64,000 nucleotides of DNA, from contig NZ_WEGJ01000015.1 of assembly GCF_009604385.1 (NCBI RefSeq), positions 1 through 64,000 of the forward strand, read 5' to 3'. This DNA is from Streptomyces smaragdinus (lineage in GTDB: Bacteria; Actinomycetota; Actinomycetes; Streptomycetales; Streptomycetaceae). The translations under genes were made by a program, and so were the position numbers. Below are positions 49,164 through 57,110 of the stretch, one piece after another (position 1 is the first letter of the stretch; each line of letters starts with the position of its first letter). The notes below the pieces were generated by a model. That model had not been told where the DNA came from and ran no database searches. It worked only from the letters and a program-made list of their open reading frames with translations.

Positions 49164-49568
49164 TCACGCCGTCCGGCGACGCTCCGCGTACGCCAGGACG
49201 ACAGACCGGTCCAGCACCCACCGGCCGCCCCTGCGGGCACCCATCCCGCCGGCCGCAAGCTGCCGTACCCGCCGCTCCGTGCACCCGAGCAGCACAGCCG
49301 CTTCACCTGTGGTGACCTCATGACCCGACGATGCCCCGACCTCGGGCACTTCCGTTTCCGCGCTTCCGTCTACGGCAACGGCCCGTGCCTCGTACTCCCG
49401 GGCCGCCCGCCGGATTGCCCGTCGCGTCTCGTCCAGCTCCGGGCCCATCCACGACGGCAGCGACCGCAGCACCGCGACGACGTTCGGGGAGGCCAAGACT
49501 CGGTCGAGGACGTGCGCGGACGCGCCCTGGACGAGCGCCCCACGCACATACCCGGCCGCCGTCGCCAC
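49164..49568 (-). CDS. Excisionase-like HTH protein (134 aa)
   Basis: Residues ~75-130 (HEVTTGEAAVLLGCTERRVRQLAAGGMGARRGGRWVLDRSVVLAYAERR) form a helix-turn-helix of the MerR/Xis (HTH_17) type. The N-terminal ~70 residues (GYVRGALVQGASAHVLDRVLASPNVVAVLRSLPSWMGPELDETRRAIRRAA) are helical. Start GTG just after the upstream stop, so translation is coupled. Likely DNA-binding regulator or recombination factor of the element. Confidence 0.65.
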   Translation of the reverse strand: MATAAGYVRGALVQGASAHVLDRVLASPNVVAVLRSLPSWMGPELDETRRAIRRAAREYEARAVAVDGSAETEVPEVGASSGHEVTTGEAAVLLGCTERRVRQLAAGGMGARRGGRWVLDRSVVLAYAERRRTA

Positions 49569-49572
49569 GCCG

Positions 49573-49821
49573 TCACACGCCCATCGGGGAACGTCGCCGC
49601 AGGAGCAACTGGCGGCGCCGGTTGACGTGCTCGACACCCGCGCGGGCACGCTCCCGCGCTGTCCTGCGCAGCCGGGTAAGCGCGAGATGTTCCTGTACCC
49701 GCTCGGCCACCCACGCGGCCCGCTGCTGCGAGAACTGCGAGCCTGCCGGTACACCCCACTCCGCGGGGAACACGCCGGCCGCCCGCTCTTCGTCGGCGAG
49801 CTCCACTGTCACCTTGTCCAT
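49573..49821 (-). CDS. Element small basic helical protein (82 aa)
   Basis: 82 residues: MDKVTVELADEERAAGVFPAEWGVPAGSQFSQQRAAWVAERVQEHLALTRLRRTARERARAGVEHVNRRRQLLLRRRS. AAGGAG 6 bases before the ATG. Strongly basic C-terminal half suggests DNA or RNA contact. Precedes the HTH gene by 4 bases and is probably co-transcribed. No known domain. Confidence 0.6.
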   Translation of the reverse strand: MDKVTVELADEERAAGVFPAEWGVPAGSQFSQQRAAWVAERVQEHLALTRLRRTARERARAGVEHVNRRRQLLLRRRSPMGV

Positions 49822-49869
49822 CTGCCTCTCCTTCATCATGATCATTCGTTGGATTCGTTCCGGGGGGAG

Positions 49870-49908
49870 AAAAAAAACAGGTGGGCGCGGGGTCGAGAAG
49901 GGCCCCGC
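49870..49908 (-). terminator. Minus-strand terminator with T tract
   Basis: On the minus strand GCGGGG/CCCCGC (49908-49903 and 49892-49887), then 8 T residues (49877-49870). It lies just downstream of the DUF4326 gene and separates it from the small HTH cluster. Confidence 0.65.
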
Positions 49909-49916
49909 TCTAAAGA

Positions 49917-50243
49917 TCACGTCGCGGCGTCTGCGAGTTCGGCGATGACGTCGGCGTGGCGGGGCTTGTCGAGGGGGCACCAGCAGGCCAGGCGCCGGCC
50001 GCGCAGACCCTGGGCCAGGGCGAGTAGCCCGGGGTTGGCCGTGAGGTGGTCGCGGTATCGCTGGAGGGATTCGGCGAGGGTGTGAACGGCGCCGTCGCAG
50101 CGTCGGCAGGGCTTGCCGACGGGGTGGGGGTTGGCGAGGGGTGAGCGGCGTAGGCCGGGTGCTTGGCGGCCGACGTAGACGGCGGCGGCGGGGATGCGGC
50201 CGTGGTACAGGTCGCCCTCGACTCGTACGCGGGTCGTGGTCAT
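49917..50243 (-). CDS. DUF4326 domain-containing protein
   Basis: 108 residues: VEGDLYHGRIPAAAVYVGRQAPGLRRSPLANPHPVGKPCRRCDGAVHTLAESLQRYRDHLTANPGLLALAQGLRGRRLACWCPLDKPRHADVIAELAD. The VYVGR-x5-R-SPLANP and LACWCP-x-P-C/RHAD pattern is the DUF4326 signature, which occurs in phages and mobile elements. The family may bind a nucleotide-like ligand, but its role is unknown. Cys pairs CRRC and CWC could bind zinc. Confidence 0.84.
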   Translation of the reverse strand: MTTTRVRVEGDLYHGRIPAAAVYVGRQAPGLRRSPLANPHPVGKPCRRCDGAVHTLAESLQRYRDHLTANPGLLALAQGLRGRRLACWCPLDKPRHADVIAELADAAT

Positions 50244-50325
50244 GGCTTGTGTCTCCGTCCGTGTGTGGGTGTGGCGCGCGGTGGGCTCGGGAACCGGGTG
50301 CGCGTGAGAACTACGGGTGTAGTGG

Positions 50326-50688
50326 TCAGAGGATGAGCCCTGGCGGCGGGTTGTTGACGGGCAGGGCGAGGACGGCGGCATGGAGTTCCCACCAGGGGCG
50401 GCGGTGCCGGTCGCACAGGGTGTAGAGCGTGAGGGCAGGCCAGTTACCACCGACGAGAACGACAGCGATGGTGGCCTTGGCCCAGCACTTGGGGCAGGTG
50501 TCTTTGTCGTGGCGGCCGAGGATGGCGTCGTCGTCCGGGCAATCGCACCACGCGCACGGGCGCGAGCCGGTGGGCAAGGGGTCGATGCGGAAGGCTGGTT
50601 GTCCCATGTCGCGTGATGTGGCAGCGGCCTGGTCTACGAGGGCGACGGCGGCCGGGGACAGGCGGGGCTTCCGGTTCGGGTTGCTCAT
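50326..50688 (-). CDS. Zinc-ribbon element protein (120 aa)
   Basis: 120 residues with RPCAWCDCPDDDAILGRHDKDTCPKCW, two Cys pairs in zinc-ribbon spacing (CAWC, CPKC). Its ATG overlaps the primase-polymerase stop (ATGA), so it is co-translated with it. Remaining sequence (LYTLCDRHRRPWWELHAAVLAL) has another CxxH. Likely a replication accessory or DNA-binding protein. Confidence 0.65.
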   Translation of the reverse strand: MSNPNRKPRLSPAAVALVDQAAATSRDMGQPAFRIDPLPTGSRPCAWCDCPDDDAILGRHDKDTCPKCWAKATIAVVLVGGNWPALTLYTLCDRHRRPWWELHAAVLALPVNNPPPGLIL

Positions 50689-53012
50689 GATGCCTCCACG
50701 GCGGAGCGGTTCGTACGGTCCTCGGATCGGTCCCGGCGTAGTCCGGTAGGGCTGAGAGGGTCGATGCAGTCCGTGTGTTGGTTCACGCCCGGGCGGGCGG
50801 TACTGCGGTTCAGAGGTTCACCGCATACGTCGCAGGTGGGCCCTGTGTGCCCTGAGTGGTCCCGTGGTCCCCTCCCTAGAGAGGAGGAGGGGACCACCGC
50901 TCCGGGAGCACTGGTCCGGGAGCGGTCCTGAAACGGTCCGGGACCGGTCTGATCTGCGGTTTCCTGTGATGCGGTCCCGGAGTTCCGGACCGGTTGCGTT
51001 GAAGGCGGCGCGGACCGGTCTGCGGACCGGTTCTTGCGGATGCGTGCCGCCTCGTTGAGCTTCTCGTTGCTGGCCTTGAAGGCGAGCCTCTGGCACTCCT
51101 CGGCCAGGCGCCGGCGGCCGTACTCCACGGGGACGTTGGCGTTGTCGAGTTGCTGCACGATCCATTCGACGCTGCCCTCGGCGAGGGGCCGTTCCGTGGG
51201 CGGGATGAGGTCGAGGGACTCCAGTACGAGGGATGTGACGGGGCGGCCGTCGGGCTTGGCCTCGCCGTGGATGGCGATCGACTTCAGCATGAACTGAAGG
51301 TCGCCGTCCTCGGCCTCGTCCTTCTGCTTCCCGGACTTGACCGTCAGGACGGTGTTGGAGAGCGGCTCGCCCTTCTTTGTAATCTTGATCTCGGACTGAA
51401 GGGCGCCCTTTACCGAGCTGGATCCGCGGCCGTGGTCGCCCGCGTGGCCGGTGTGGTGGATGACGGCGACGCAGGCCCCGGTGGACGTACGGAGCGCGTC
51501 GAGGCGGTCGACGACGAGGCCCATTTCCTTGGCTGAGTTCTCTTCGATGCCGACGGAGACGCGGGCCTGTGTGTCGACGCCGATGAGGACGGGCTTGATC
51601 TCCTTCATGACCTCTATCAGCACGTCCCATTCGGGGCTCATGGCCTGGACGGGGCGGGTCAGGAAGAGGACGTTCGTCATCCTGAGCCCGTGGTGCTGTT
51701 CCCAGGCGCGGACGCGTTTGCGGATGCCCTGTTCGCCCTCGGCGACGAGGTAGACGACGGTGCCTTGCCGTACGTAGTGGCCGTGCCACCTCATGCCGGT
51801 GCCGACGTGACCGCACATGTCGAGCAGGACGAACGACTTGAAGGTGCCCGACGGGCCGACGAGGCGGGCGAGGGTGTTGACGGCGAGGAGGTCACCGACG
51901 AGCGGTTCAAGGTCGGGAATCTTGTCGAGGGCGTCGGTGTCGAGGAGTTCGGCGCGTAGCGCCTCGACACGGGCCCGAAAGTAGTCTTCGGACGACGTGG
52001 TTTCGGCGTCCAGTGCGGGCGGCTCGGTGCCCGTGGCCTCCACCGGTGGCGCGATGAGGTCCGCCGGTTCAGGAAATCGGGCGTCCAAGTCACGTACCTT
52101 CTTCTGGACCTCGTCAGGGGTGACCTGAGCTATGGCCCAGGCGAGCATCCCGGAGAACTCGGCGCGGGCCTGCGTGGGGCTCGACACGCGGTCGCTGCCC
52201 GTTCTGGGAGTGCGCATGGCGGTGCTGAATATCGAGTGCAGCTCGTTCGCGGCGGTGCGCGCGGGGTACTGGCCGGCGGCGGCCTCCCGAGCCACGTCGG
52301 CGAGCACGCGGACGGTTGCTTGGTGGCGGGAGTCCCCGTCTGCGTACGCCTTGTTCAGCCGCTTGACGGCAGCCCCCAGCAGGAAGGGCCGTGCCGCCTC
52401 GGTGTGCTGGTCGAGGAACGCCTCCACTTCGGCATCGGTGGCCGCGTCGTTGGTGTCGCCGGTGTCGTCCAGCAGCTCGGCCACGACGTCGGGGAGGACG
52501 GGAAGGATCCCGGTTGCCTGCCACGCGTAGCGGGCCCCGGCGTCCGCGTCCTCGTGCTGGGACGGGGCGGCGATGATGACGCCGTTGCGCCCGCGGATCT
52601 CCCCCCACTTTCCGCCGAGCTTTCCCGTGCCGTTGCCGAGGCGGCGGCCGGGGGGCTGGACGAACAGGTAGTGGCCGCGGCCCGGGATGGGGCGGCTGGA
52701 CTGGTGGGGTGCTCCGGTCCCGTTGAGGACGTCGGCGAGAAGTTCGGGGAGCCGTTCAGGGGTGTCGACGTCGAACGCGACGGCACCGGAACGGCCGACG
52801 TGCAGGGCCAGGCCGTGACTGGTGCCAGCGAACCACAGAGCGATCTGTTCGGGGTCGCGGCTGGACTTCTCCTGCCACCGGTCTTTGACCACGCTCCCGG
52901 GGTGCTTGCTGCCTCGGCGGACGGGGAGGACGTACCAGCCGGCGGCGGTGTACTTGAAGGCTGCGGACATGACGTCGTCTTCGTCGCTGATCTCGGGGAC
53001 GTACAGGTTCAC
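50685..53012 (-). CDS. Primase-polymerase with RepA-type ATPase (element replication protein)
   Basis: 775 residues. The N-terminal AEP primase-polymerase domain has the metal motif VAFDVDT (Asp81, Asp83), GRGHYLFV (His114) and GEIRGRNGVIIAAPSQHE. After a helical linker comes a RecA/RepA ATPase: Walker A VGPSGTFKS (386-393), Walker B VLIGVDTQARV, VAVIHHTGHAG, GSSSVKGALQSE. The C-terminus is disordered with CDVCGEPL and DC as a probable zinc site. Such proteins initiate autonomous replication of excised actinomycete elements. GTG start overlaps the preceding 68-residue gene. Confidence 0.9.
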   Translation of the reverse strand: MNLYVPEISDEDDVMSAAFKYTAAGWYVLPVRRGSKHPGSVVKDRWQEKSSRDPEQIALWFAGTSHGLALHVGRSGAVAFDVDTPERLPELLADVLNGTGAPHQSSRPIPGRGHYLFVQPPGRRLGNGTGKLGGKWGEIRGRNGVIIAAPSQHEDADAGARYAWQATGILPVLPDVVAELLDDTGDTNDAATDAEVEAFLDQHTEAARPFLLGAAVKRLNKAYADGDSRHQATVRVLADVAREAAAGQYPARTAANELHSIFSTAMRTPRTGSDRVSSPTQARAEFSGMLAWAIAQVTPDEVQKKVRDLDARFPEPADLIAPPVEATGTEPPALDAETTSSEDYFRARVEALRAELLDTDALDKIPDLEPLVGDLLAVNTLARLVGPSGTFKSFVLLDMCGHVGTGMRWHGHYVRQGTVVYLVAEGEQGIRKRVRAWEQHHGLRMTNVLFLTRPVQAMSPEWDVLIEVMKEIKPVLIGVDTQARVSVGIEENSAKEMGLVVDRLDALRTSTGACVAVIHHTGHAGDHGRGSSSVKGALQSEIKITKKGEPLSNTVLTVKSGKQKDEAEDGDLQFMLKSIAIHGEAKPDGRPVTSLVLESLDLIPPTERPLAEGSVEWIVQQLDNANVPVEYGRRRLAEECQRLAFKASNEKLNEAARIRKNRSADRSAPPSTQPVRNSGTASQETADQTGPGPFQDRSRTSAPGAVVPSSSLGRGPRDHSGHTGPTCDVCGEPLNRSTARPGVNQHTDCIDPLSPTGLRRDRSEDRTNRSAVEAS

Positions 53013-53215
53013 GGAGTGCCGTCCTCGGTTCGGTCGGCGGCGAATCGGGTGCGGAGTTCCCACAGCTGCCAGCCCTGGCCGGCCCTGAGACGGATCTCTG
53101 CCAGGAGTTCGCGGCGGGTCATCCCGAACGGGTTGAGCCACGGGTTGGGGGAGAGCCGGAAGCCCCGCCCGCACGTAGGCGGGCGGGAGCTGCCGGTTGT
53201 GGTGCGGTTGGTCAC
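53009..53215 (-). CDS. Element small helical protein (68 aa)
   Basis: 68 residues; conserved-looking part WLNPFGMTRRELLAEIRLRAGQGWQLWELRTRFAADRTEDGTP. It overlaps the primase-polymerase start (GTGA) and the upstream 239-residue gene (ATGA), so all three are translationally coupled. Could be a replication cofactor. Confidence 0.62.
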   Translation of the reverse strand: MTNRTTTGSSRPPTCGRGFRLSPNPWLNPFGMTRRELLAEIRLRAGQGWQLWELRTRFAADRTEDGTP

Positions 53216-53931
53216 GCGCGGGCCTGGGGCGTGCGGTCGCGGATCTCGGCCCCGACGAGATCGACCCAGCCCTGCATCCCCTGGACGGTCCTCATCGGGT
53301 TGTCACCGGTCTCCACCGCGATGCCCAGGGCAGTGATGGCGAGAGCGAACGCGGCCTGCGACCACTGCTCGCGCTTGGACTCCACCGCGTCCAGCGGCAC
53401 GCCGTCGGCGGTGGGGTTGAGCTGGTCGGCGAGTTGCCGGCGCTGGGCCCGCAGCCGGATCGCGCGGTCGGTGGCCTCGGCAATCTCGGCGTCGAGCCGG
53501 GCGAGGCGGCCGGTGGTGGCCCAGGTGGGGTTGTTGGTGTGCCAGAGGTTCAGGGCCTCGGGGAGCCGGTTGAGGGCGTCCGCGGGCGACCAGGCGGCGG
53601 GCACGAGGTAGGAGAGGCTGCCGGGGCCGTTGGCGGCCTTGATGACGGGCTCGGTGATGCGCGGCCCGTTGGTGATCTCGAGCAGCACGCCGTTGTGGCA
53701 GCACGCGGTGTGCAGCGGTCCGTAGTCCCGGTCCGGGGTGTGCTGCTTGTGCTTGACCGAGTTGGCGGGCTTCGGCTCAACGACCTGAGGGGGCGCGGGG
53801 GTGAGCGCGGCGATGCCATCCAGGCCGGGCGTGCGCCGGCGGGTGTCAGCGTCGGCCAGCTGCTCGCAGAGCGGGACAGCGGGCACGATCTCGGCGGCCT
53901 GTGCGATGCTGTTCAAGACGTTCTCCTTCAT
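53212..53931 (-). CDS. Element protein of unknown function (239 aa)
   Basis: Up to 239 residues. PLHTACCHNGVLLEITNGPRITEPVIKAANGPGSLSYLVPAAWSPADALNRLPEALNLWHTNNPTWATTG is a conserved-looking block. A long coiled coil follows (LARLDAEIAEATDRAIRLRAQRRQLADQL). AAGGAG lies inside the first codons, 6 bases before an in-frame TTG at 53916, which may be the true start. First gene of the replication operon. Confidence 0.62.
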   Translation of the reverse strand: MKENVLNSIAQAAEIVPAVPLCEQLADADTRRRTPGLDGIAALTPAPPQVVEPKPANSVKHKQHTPDRDYGPLHTACCHNGVLLEITNGPRITEPVIKAANGPGSLSYLVPAAWSPADALNRLPEALNLWHTNNPTWATTGRLARLDAEIAEATDRAIRLRAQRRQLADQLNPTADGVPLDAVESKREQWSQAAFALAITALGIAVETGDNPMRTVQGMQGWVDLVGAEIRDRTPQARA

Positions 53932-53942
53932 GGAGACGAGGG

Positions 53943-53974
53943 GCCCGGGATCTTCGCTGGCAGGCGACCCGGGC
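53943..53974 (-). promoter_or_regulatory. Hairpin upstream of the replication operon
   Basis: GCCCGGG (53943-53949) and CCCGGGC (53968-53974), extended with one mismatch by ACGAG/CTCGT. Lies between the excisionase-like gene stop and the operon start on the same strand; terminator or leader structure. Confidence 0.6.
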
Positions 53975-54027
53975 TCTCGTCGTTGGACGGACGTTGCGAG
54001 GGGCTGTCTGGCGGCGTTCCAGCGCCG

Positions 54028-54237
54028 TCAGACGGCTTCCAATAGGGACACGAGTGATGCGGTGATGACGACGTAGCGGCGGCCGAACGAGAGCGTTCGT
54101 ACGGGCGCATCGCCTCGTTTGATCAACTCGTACAGCTGGGACTTGCTGCACCCGAGCGCGGTCGCGGCCTCGGGCACGGAGATCGTGGCTGGCCACTTTC
54201 GGACCTCGGCCAGAGTCGGAGACAGGCTGGCCTTCAC
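54028..54237 (-). CDS. Excisionase-like HTH protein 1 (69 aa)
   Basis: 69 residues; PATISVPEAATALGCSKSQLYELIKRGDAPVRTLSFGRRYVVITASLVSLLEA is a MerR/HTH_17-type winged helix as in actinomycete excisionases. GTG start overlaps the stop of the second HTH gene (GTGA). Sits between replication operon and integrase, the usual xis position. Confidence 0.78.
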   Translation of the reverse strand: MKASLSPTLAEVRKWPATISVPEAATALGCSKSQLYELIKRGDAPVRTLSFGRRYVVITASLVSLLEAV

Positions 54238-54536
54238 GCGGTACCCACCGAGAACCCGCACTGGGCGAGGAACTGACGGGTGCGGACGCGTACAGCACGG
54301 CCGGTGCGAACCACGGGCCACTCACCGCGCTGCGCTGCCGCATACCCGGTCCGCCTTGCTACCCCCGCGATGCGAGCCGCGTCGGGCACGGTGATCGTTG
54401 GGAACTCGTCCGGGTCTGGGAGCCTCCGCCCATGCAGACCCTTTGCATCGATCGTTCGATCAGAATGATTCGTCACGACATCAAGAATGACTGGCGCAGG
54501 ATTGAGCGTCAAGTGCATCAGGTGCACCTTGTGCAT
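54234..54536 (-). CDS. Excisionase-like HTH protein 2 (up to 100 aa)
   Basis: DPDEFPTITVPDAARIAGVARRTGYAAAQRGEWPVVRTGRAVRVRTRQFLAQCG is a second HTH_17-like domain. It is upstream of HTH 1 and coupled to it. The start is uncertain: ATG 54536, or a later ATG/GTG (VTNHSDRT or MHGRRLPDP). Two related HTH proteins in tandem suggest one excisionase and one regulator. Divergent from the XRE gene. Confidence 0.65.
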   Translation of the reverse strand: MHKVHLMHLTLNPAPVILDVVTNHSDRTIDAKGLHGRRLPDPDEFPTITVPDAARIAGVARRTGYAAAQRGEWPVVRTGRAVRVRTRQFLAQCGFSVGTA

Positions 54537-54539
54537 GCA
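54513..54539. promoter_or_regulatory. Palindromes in the divergent control region
   Basis: GTGCA-N5-TGCAC (54513-54527), then the palindrome TGCATGCA (54532-54539), then a further ATCAAGATGAT. They lie at the start of both the minus HTH gene and the plus XRE gene. The half-sites GTGCA/TGCAC match those at 46578 and 48265 but with 5- instead of 6-base spacing. Confidence 0.5.
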
Positions 54540-54552
54540 TCAAGATGATGCG

Positions 54553-55116
54553 ATGCTGCCGTGTGTGGCGGAGAAGCAGAAGATGACCACTGGCCCTGCC
54601 GGCGAAGTACTTCGGCAGAACATCAAGAACTTCCGAGAAGGGAAACGGATCACCTTCGCGGAGCTATCGACGCGGCTGGCCGACCTCGGCCGGCCAATCC
54701 CTGTGCTGGGATTGCGCCGCATCGAACGAGGTGAGCGACGTGTCGACGTTGACGACCTGATCGCATTGTCGTTGGCCCTCAATGCAAGTCCTGGACGTCT
54801 ACTGCTCCCCCCCGGTGAGCCGCAGGAAGACCGTCAAGACGGGCGTCAGCACTGGATGCCTCTTACCGAGACGGTAGAGGTGCCCTGGGAGACCGCTTGG
54901 CGGTGGATGCACGGCGAGTATCCACCGGAGGACGTAAGCGCACGGGAGGTTCGCGAGTTCAGGGCGGAGAACCGTCCCTACGAGGACCCAGACCCCGCCA
55001 GAGAGGTGGGCGAGATGCTGCGAACTCGAATCGATGGTCCATGGGAACTGTCGGCGAGCGGAGATGGCGAGAGCTACGCCGCCCAACTCGTTCGCCACGC
55101 GAAGCGCGAAGGTTGA
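54553..55116 (+). CDS. XRE-type regulator next to the integrase
   Basis: About 187 residues. MTTGPAGEVLRQNIKNFREGKRITFAELSTRLADLGRPIPVLGLRRIERGERRVDVDDLIALSLALNASPGRLLLPP is the HTH domain typical of the regulator before AICE integrases. The rest (VEVPWETAWRWMHGEYPPEDV) is a conserved tail. ATG 54553 or GTG 54565 is the start. Probably represses int/xis. 19 bases before the integrase start. Confidence 0.85.
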   Translation: MLPCVAEKQKMTTGPAGEVLRQNIKNFREGKRITFAELSTRLADLGRPIPVLGLRRIERGERRVDVDDLIALSLALNASPGRLLLPPGEPQEDRQDGRQHWMPLTETVEVPWETAWRWMHGEYPPEDVSAREVREFRAENRPYEDPDPAREVGEMLRTRIDGPWELSASGDGESYAAQLVRHAKREG

Positions 55117-55135
55117 TCAAGAGAGGAGGTGTCGG

Positions 55136-56356
55136 ATGGCCGATCCGATCAAGAAGGTCACCCTGCGGGGTGGTCAGGTCCGGTATCGGTTCGTCGTTGA
55201 CGTCGGCTACGTCCCGAAGAAGGACAAGACGACCGGCGACGTGATCACCGACCCGGAGACAGGTAAGCCGGTGATGCAGCGCAAGCAGCTCACCGTCACC
55301 AAGGACACCAAGAAGGAGGCCCGCGCCGAGTACGCCCGGATCCAGCACCAGAAGGACATGGGCACGTTCATCCTCCCCGTGAAGACGACCGTCGCCGAGT
55401 GGATCGAGGTGTGGCTGAAGACGGCCACCCGGGACGTCGAGGCGTCGACCGCGGCCAGCTACCGGCACGCCATGGAGTACGTACGCGTGCACCTGGGCGA
55501 CAAGCAGCTGCAGCAGCTCACCGAGGAAGACATCGAATCGCTCATTGACTGGATGCTCACCTCGGCCAGGCGCCGCGGCGGCAAGCCCGGCACCGGGGTC
55601 GGGCTGCGCTCCGTACAGCTCACCCTCGGCCGTCTGCGGGCCGCTCTCAACCTGGCGATCCGCCGGCACCTCGTCGTGCGGAACGTCGCCGAGCACGTCA
55701 CTATCCCGCGCCAGGCCCGGGACGCCGCCAAGGCGACCGCCAAGGCCCGGACCCCGTGGGGCGAGGACGAGGTGAAGGTGTTCCTCACCCACGTGGCGAA
55801 CGATCGGCTGTACGCCGTGATGCTGCTGTCCCTGATCGGCCTGCGGCCAGCCGAGGTCTGCGGGCTGCGGTGGGATGACGTCGACCTGGACGCGGGCACG
55901 ATCTCGGTGGAGACGACGCGCACGCTCGTCGAGGGCGTCGTCATCGAGAAGGACGCCAAGAGCGCCGCCGGGGAGCGCACGCTGCCTCTGCCGGCGGTGG
56001 TCCTGGCCGCGTTGAAGGCGTTCCGCAAGAGGCAGGCCGCGGAGAGGCTGCGGGCCGGTGAGGGCTACGAGCTGTCGGGCCGCGTGGTGGTCGACGAGCT
56101 CGGGCGGGAGGTGAAGACGGATTGGCTGCGCCGTCGGGCGTACGAGCGGATGCAGTCGGCCGGCGTACGCAAGGTGCGGTTGTACGACGCGCGGCACGCG
56201 TGCCTCAGCTGGATGGCGAACAACGGCGTTCCGGACACGGTGGTGTCGGCTTGGGCGGGTCACGCGGATCTCGGCTTCACGAAGCGGATCTACGTGCACC
56301 CCGATCCGCAGTCGTTGAAGGCGGGTTCGGACAAGCTTGCCGAGCTGCTCGGATAG
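55136..56356 (+). CDS. int: Site-specific tyrosine integrase
   Basis: 406 residues. SAM-like N-terminal arm (TTVAEWIEVWLKTATRDVEASTAASYRHAMEYVRVHLG). The catalytic domain has the first Arg in LIGLRPAEVCGLRWDDVDL, YDARHACLSWMANNGVPD, AGHADLGFTKRIY with the nucleophile Tyr near 380. The first His of the HxxRH box is Tyr here (Y-D-A-R-H), as in many AICE integrases. It should catalyse recombination at the 44-bp tRNA-Arg core. GAGGAGG before the ATG. The stop is followed by the right junction. Confidence 0.96.
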   Translation: MADPIKKVTLRGGQVRYRFVVDVGYVPKKDKTTGDVITDPETGKPVMQRKQLTVTKDTKKEARAEYARIQHQKDMGTFILPVKTTVAEWIEVWLKTATRDVEASTAASYRHAMEYVRVHLGDKQLQQLTEEDIESLIDWMLTSARRRGGKPGTGVGLRSVQLTLGRLRAALNLAIRRHLVVRNVAEHVTIPRQARDAAKATAKARTPWGEDEVKVFLTHVANDRLYAVMLLSLIGLRPAEVCGLRWDDVDLDAGTISVETTRTLVEGVVIEKDAKSAAGERTLPLPAVVLAALKAFRKRQAAERLRAGEGYELSGRVVVDELGREVKTDWLRRRAYERMQSAGVRKVRLYDARHACLSWMANNGVPDTVVSAWAGHADLGFTKRIYVHPDPQSLKAGSDKLAELLG

Positions 56357-56477
56357 GCGTGATCAACAGGCGATTGTGAGAAATTGTGAGACGCAGGCCC
56401 TCGGGGCATGAGAAAGGCCCCGACCCACCGTAGTGAATTCAGGGCCTCTGACCTGGGCTTAAGCCCGTTTCGGTCTG

Positions 56478-56521
56478 GCGCGCTCGGCAGGATTCGAACC
56501 TGCAACCTCTTGATCCGTAGT
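56478..56521 (-). repeat. attR: 44-bp repeat within tRNA-Arg
   Basis: Identical to 42846-42889. Here the sequence continues rightward into the tRNA 5' half, so the crossover restores a complete tRNA gene. Also inside the junction: ATTGTGAGA twice (56373-56381, 56383-56391) and GTGAGACGC (56386-56394). Confidence 0.92.
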
Positions 56522-56551
56522 CAAGTGCTCTATCCGTTAAGCTACGAGCGC
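56479..56551 (-). tRNA. tRNA-Arg (anticodon ACG)
   Basis: 73 bases with acceptor GCGCTCG/CGAGCGC, anticodon loop CTACGGA, T arm GGTTCGAATCC. The CCA is read as encoded at 56478-56476 (C, C, A). It is the insertion site of the element and its A34 is the substrate of the TadA in this window. Confidence 0.95.
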
Positions 56552-57110
56552 TTCACGTCCCGGCTTCGTAGCCGGTCGGTGTTGCGGGAACAACATTACA
56601 TGACCTGCGGCCGGAGGCGAAATCCGATTAGTACAGGCCGCCTGAGCTGGGAAAACGTCCCCGGGCGGGGTCCGGGGACGACGGCGCGGGCCGGGTGAGC
56701 CGGGGCTTCGGGGCGGCCGGGCCGAGTGGCTGGATCGCGGTCGGGTGTGGAGCGGCTGCGGCTCACGAAAGGGCGGGTGTCGGCCTCCACGACCACGTCC
56801 GGCGGCACGAACACGAGCATCGCCTCGCGAGCCCGGATGTCCCACCCCGCGCCAAGCACGAGATCAGCTCCCTCGCCAGCAGCCTCGGCCCCCTCGCCAC
56901 TCGCGCAGCGATCCCAGCCCGCCCTCCCCGAGGTCGAACGCGCCCACCGTGCGTACGACGCCTCCGGTGCACCCCTCCCGTGCACGCTCACGCCTCGGGG
57001 TCGGCCGGCATACGGCGAAGAAGACCAAACCCCTTTGTTGGGACGGATGTTCTAGTATCACCTCAGATCAGTTGACTTCCGCAGCACCTTCCACCCGAAG
57101 GGACACGGCG
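56552..57110. other. Intergenic region right of tRNA-Arg
   Basis: Apart from the weak reading frame at 56596-56991 the stretch has no supported gene. TAGTAT (57053-57058) is a possible -10 for the genes that follow. Confidence 0.5.
56596..56991 (-). CDS. Doubtful ORF (131 aa)
   Basis: 131 codons from a GTG, with a partly orderly middle (GADLVLGAGWDIRAREAMLVFVPPDVVVEADTRPFVSRS) between R/P-rich ends. Codon usage is only moderately convincing and no family is recognised. It may be a decayed gene beside the insertion site, or chance. Reported with low confidence. Confidence 0.25.
   Translation of the reverse strand: MSVHGRGAPEASYARWARSTSGRAGWDRCASGEGAEAAGEGADLVLGAGWDIRAREAMLVFVPPDVVVEADTRPFVSRSRSTPDRDPATRPGRPEAPAHPARAVVPGPRPGTFSQLRRPVLIGFRLRPQVM

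Larger units (their letters stand above)
42846..56521. mobile_element. tRNA-Arg-integrated actinomycete element, 13.7 kb, no TraB visible
   Basis: Flanked by the same 44-base sequence at both ends (42846-42889 and 56478-56521), which is the 3' part of tRNA-Arg. The intact tRNA is at the right end beside the integrase gene (55136-56356). Contents in order: a plus-strand operon of eight small genes, several membrane proteins (43083-45499); two minus-strand clusters with a Scr1 regulator (45915-48190), an HEXXH protein and HTH genes (48439-49821), a DUF4326 protein and primase-polymerase (49917-53012), excisionase-like proteins (54028-54536), then XRE and integrase on the plus strand. The layout resembles AICEs, but no FtsK/SpoIIIE translocase is found. 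Confidence 0.9.
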
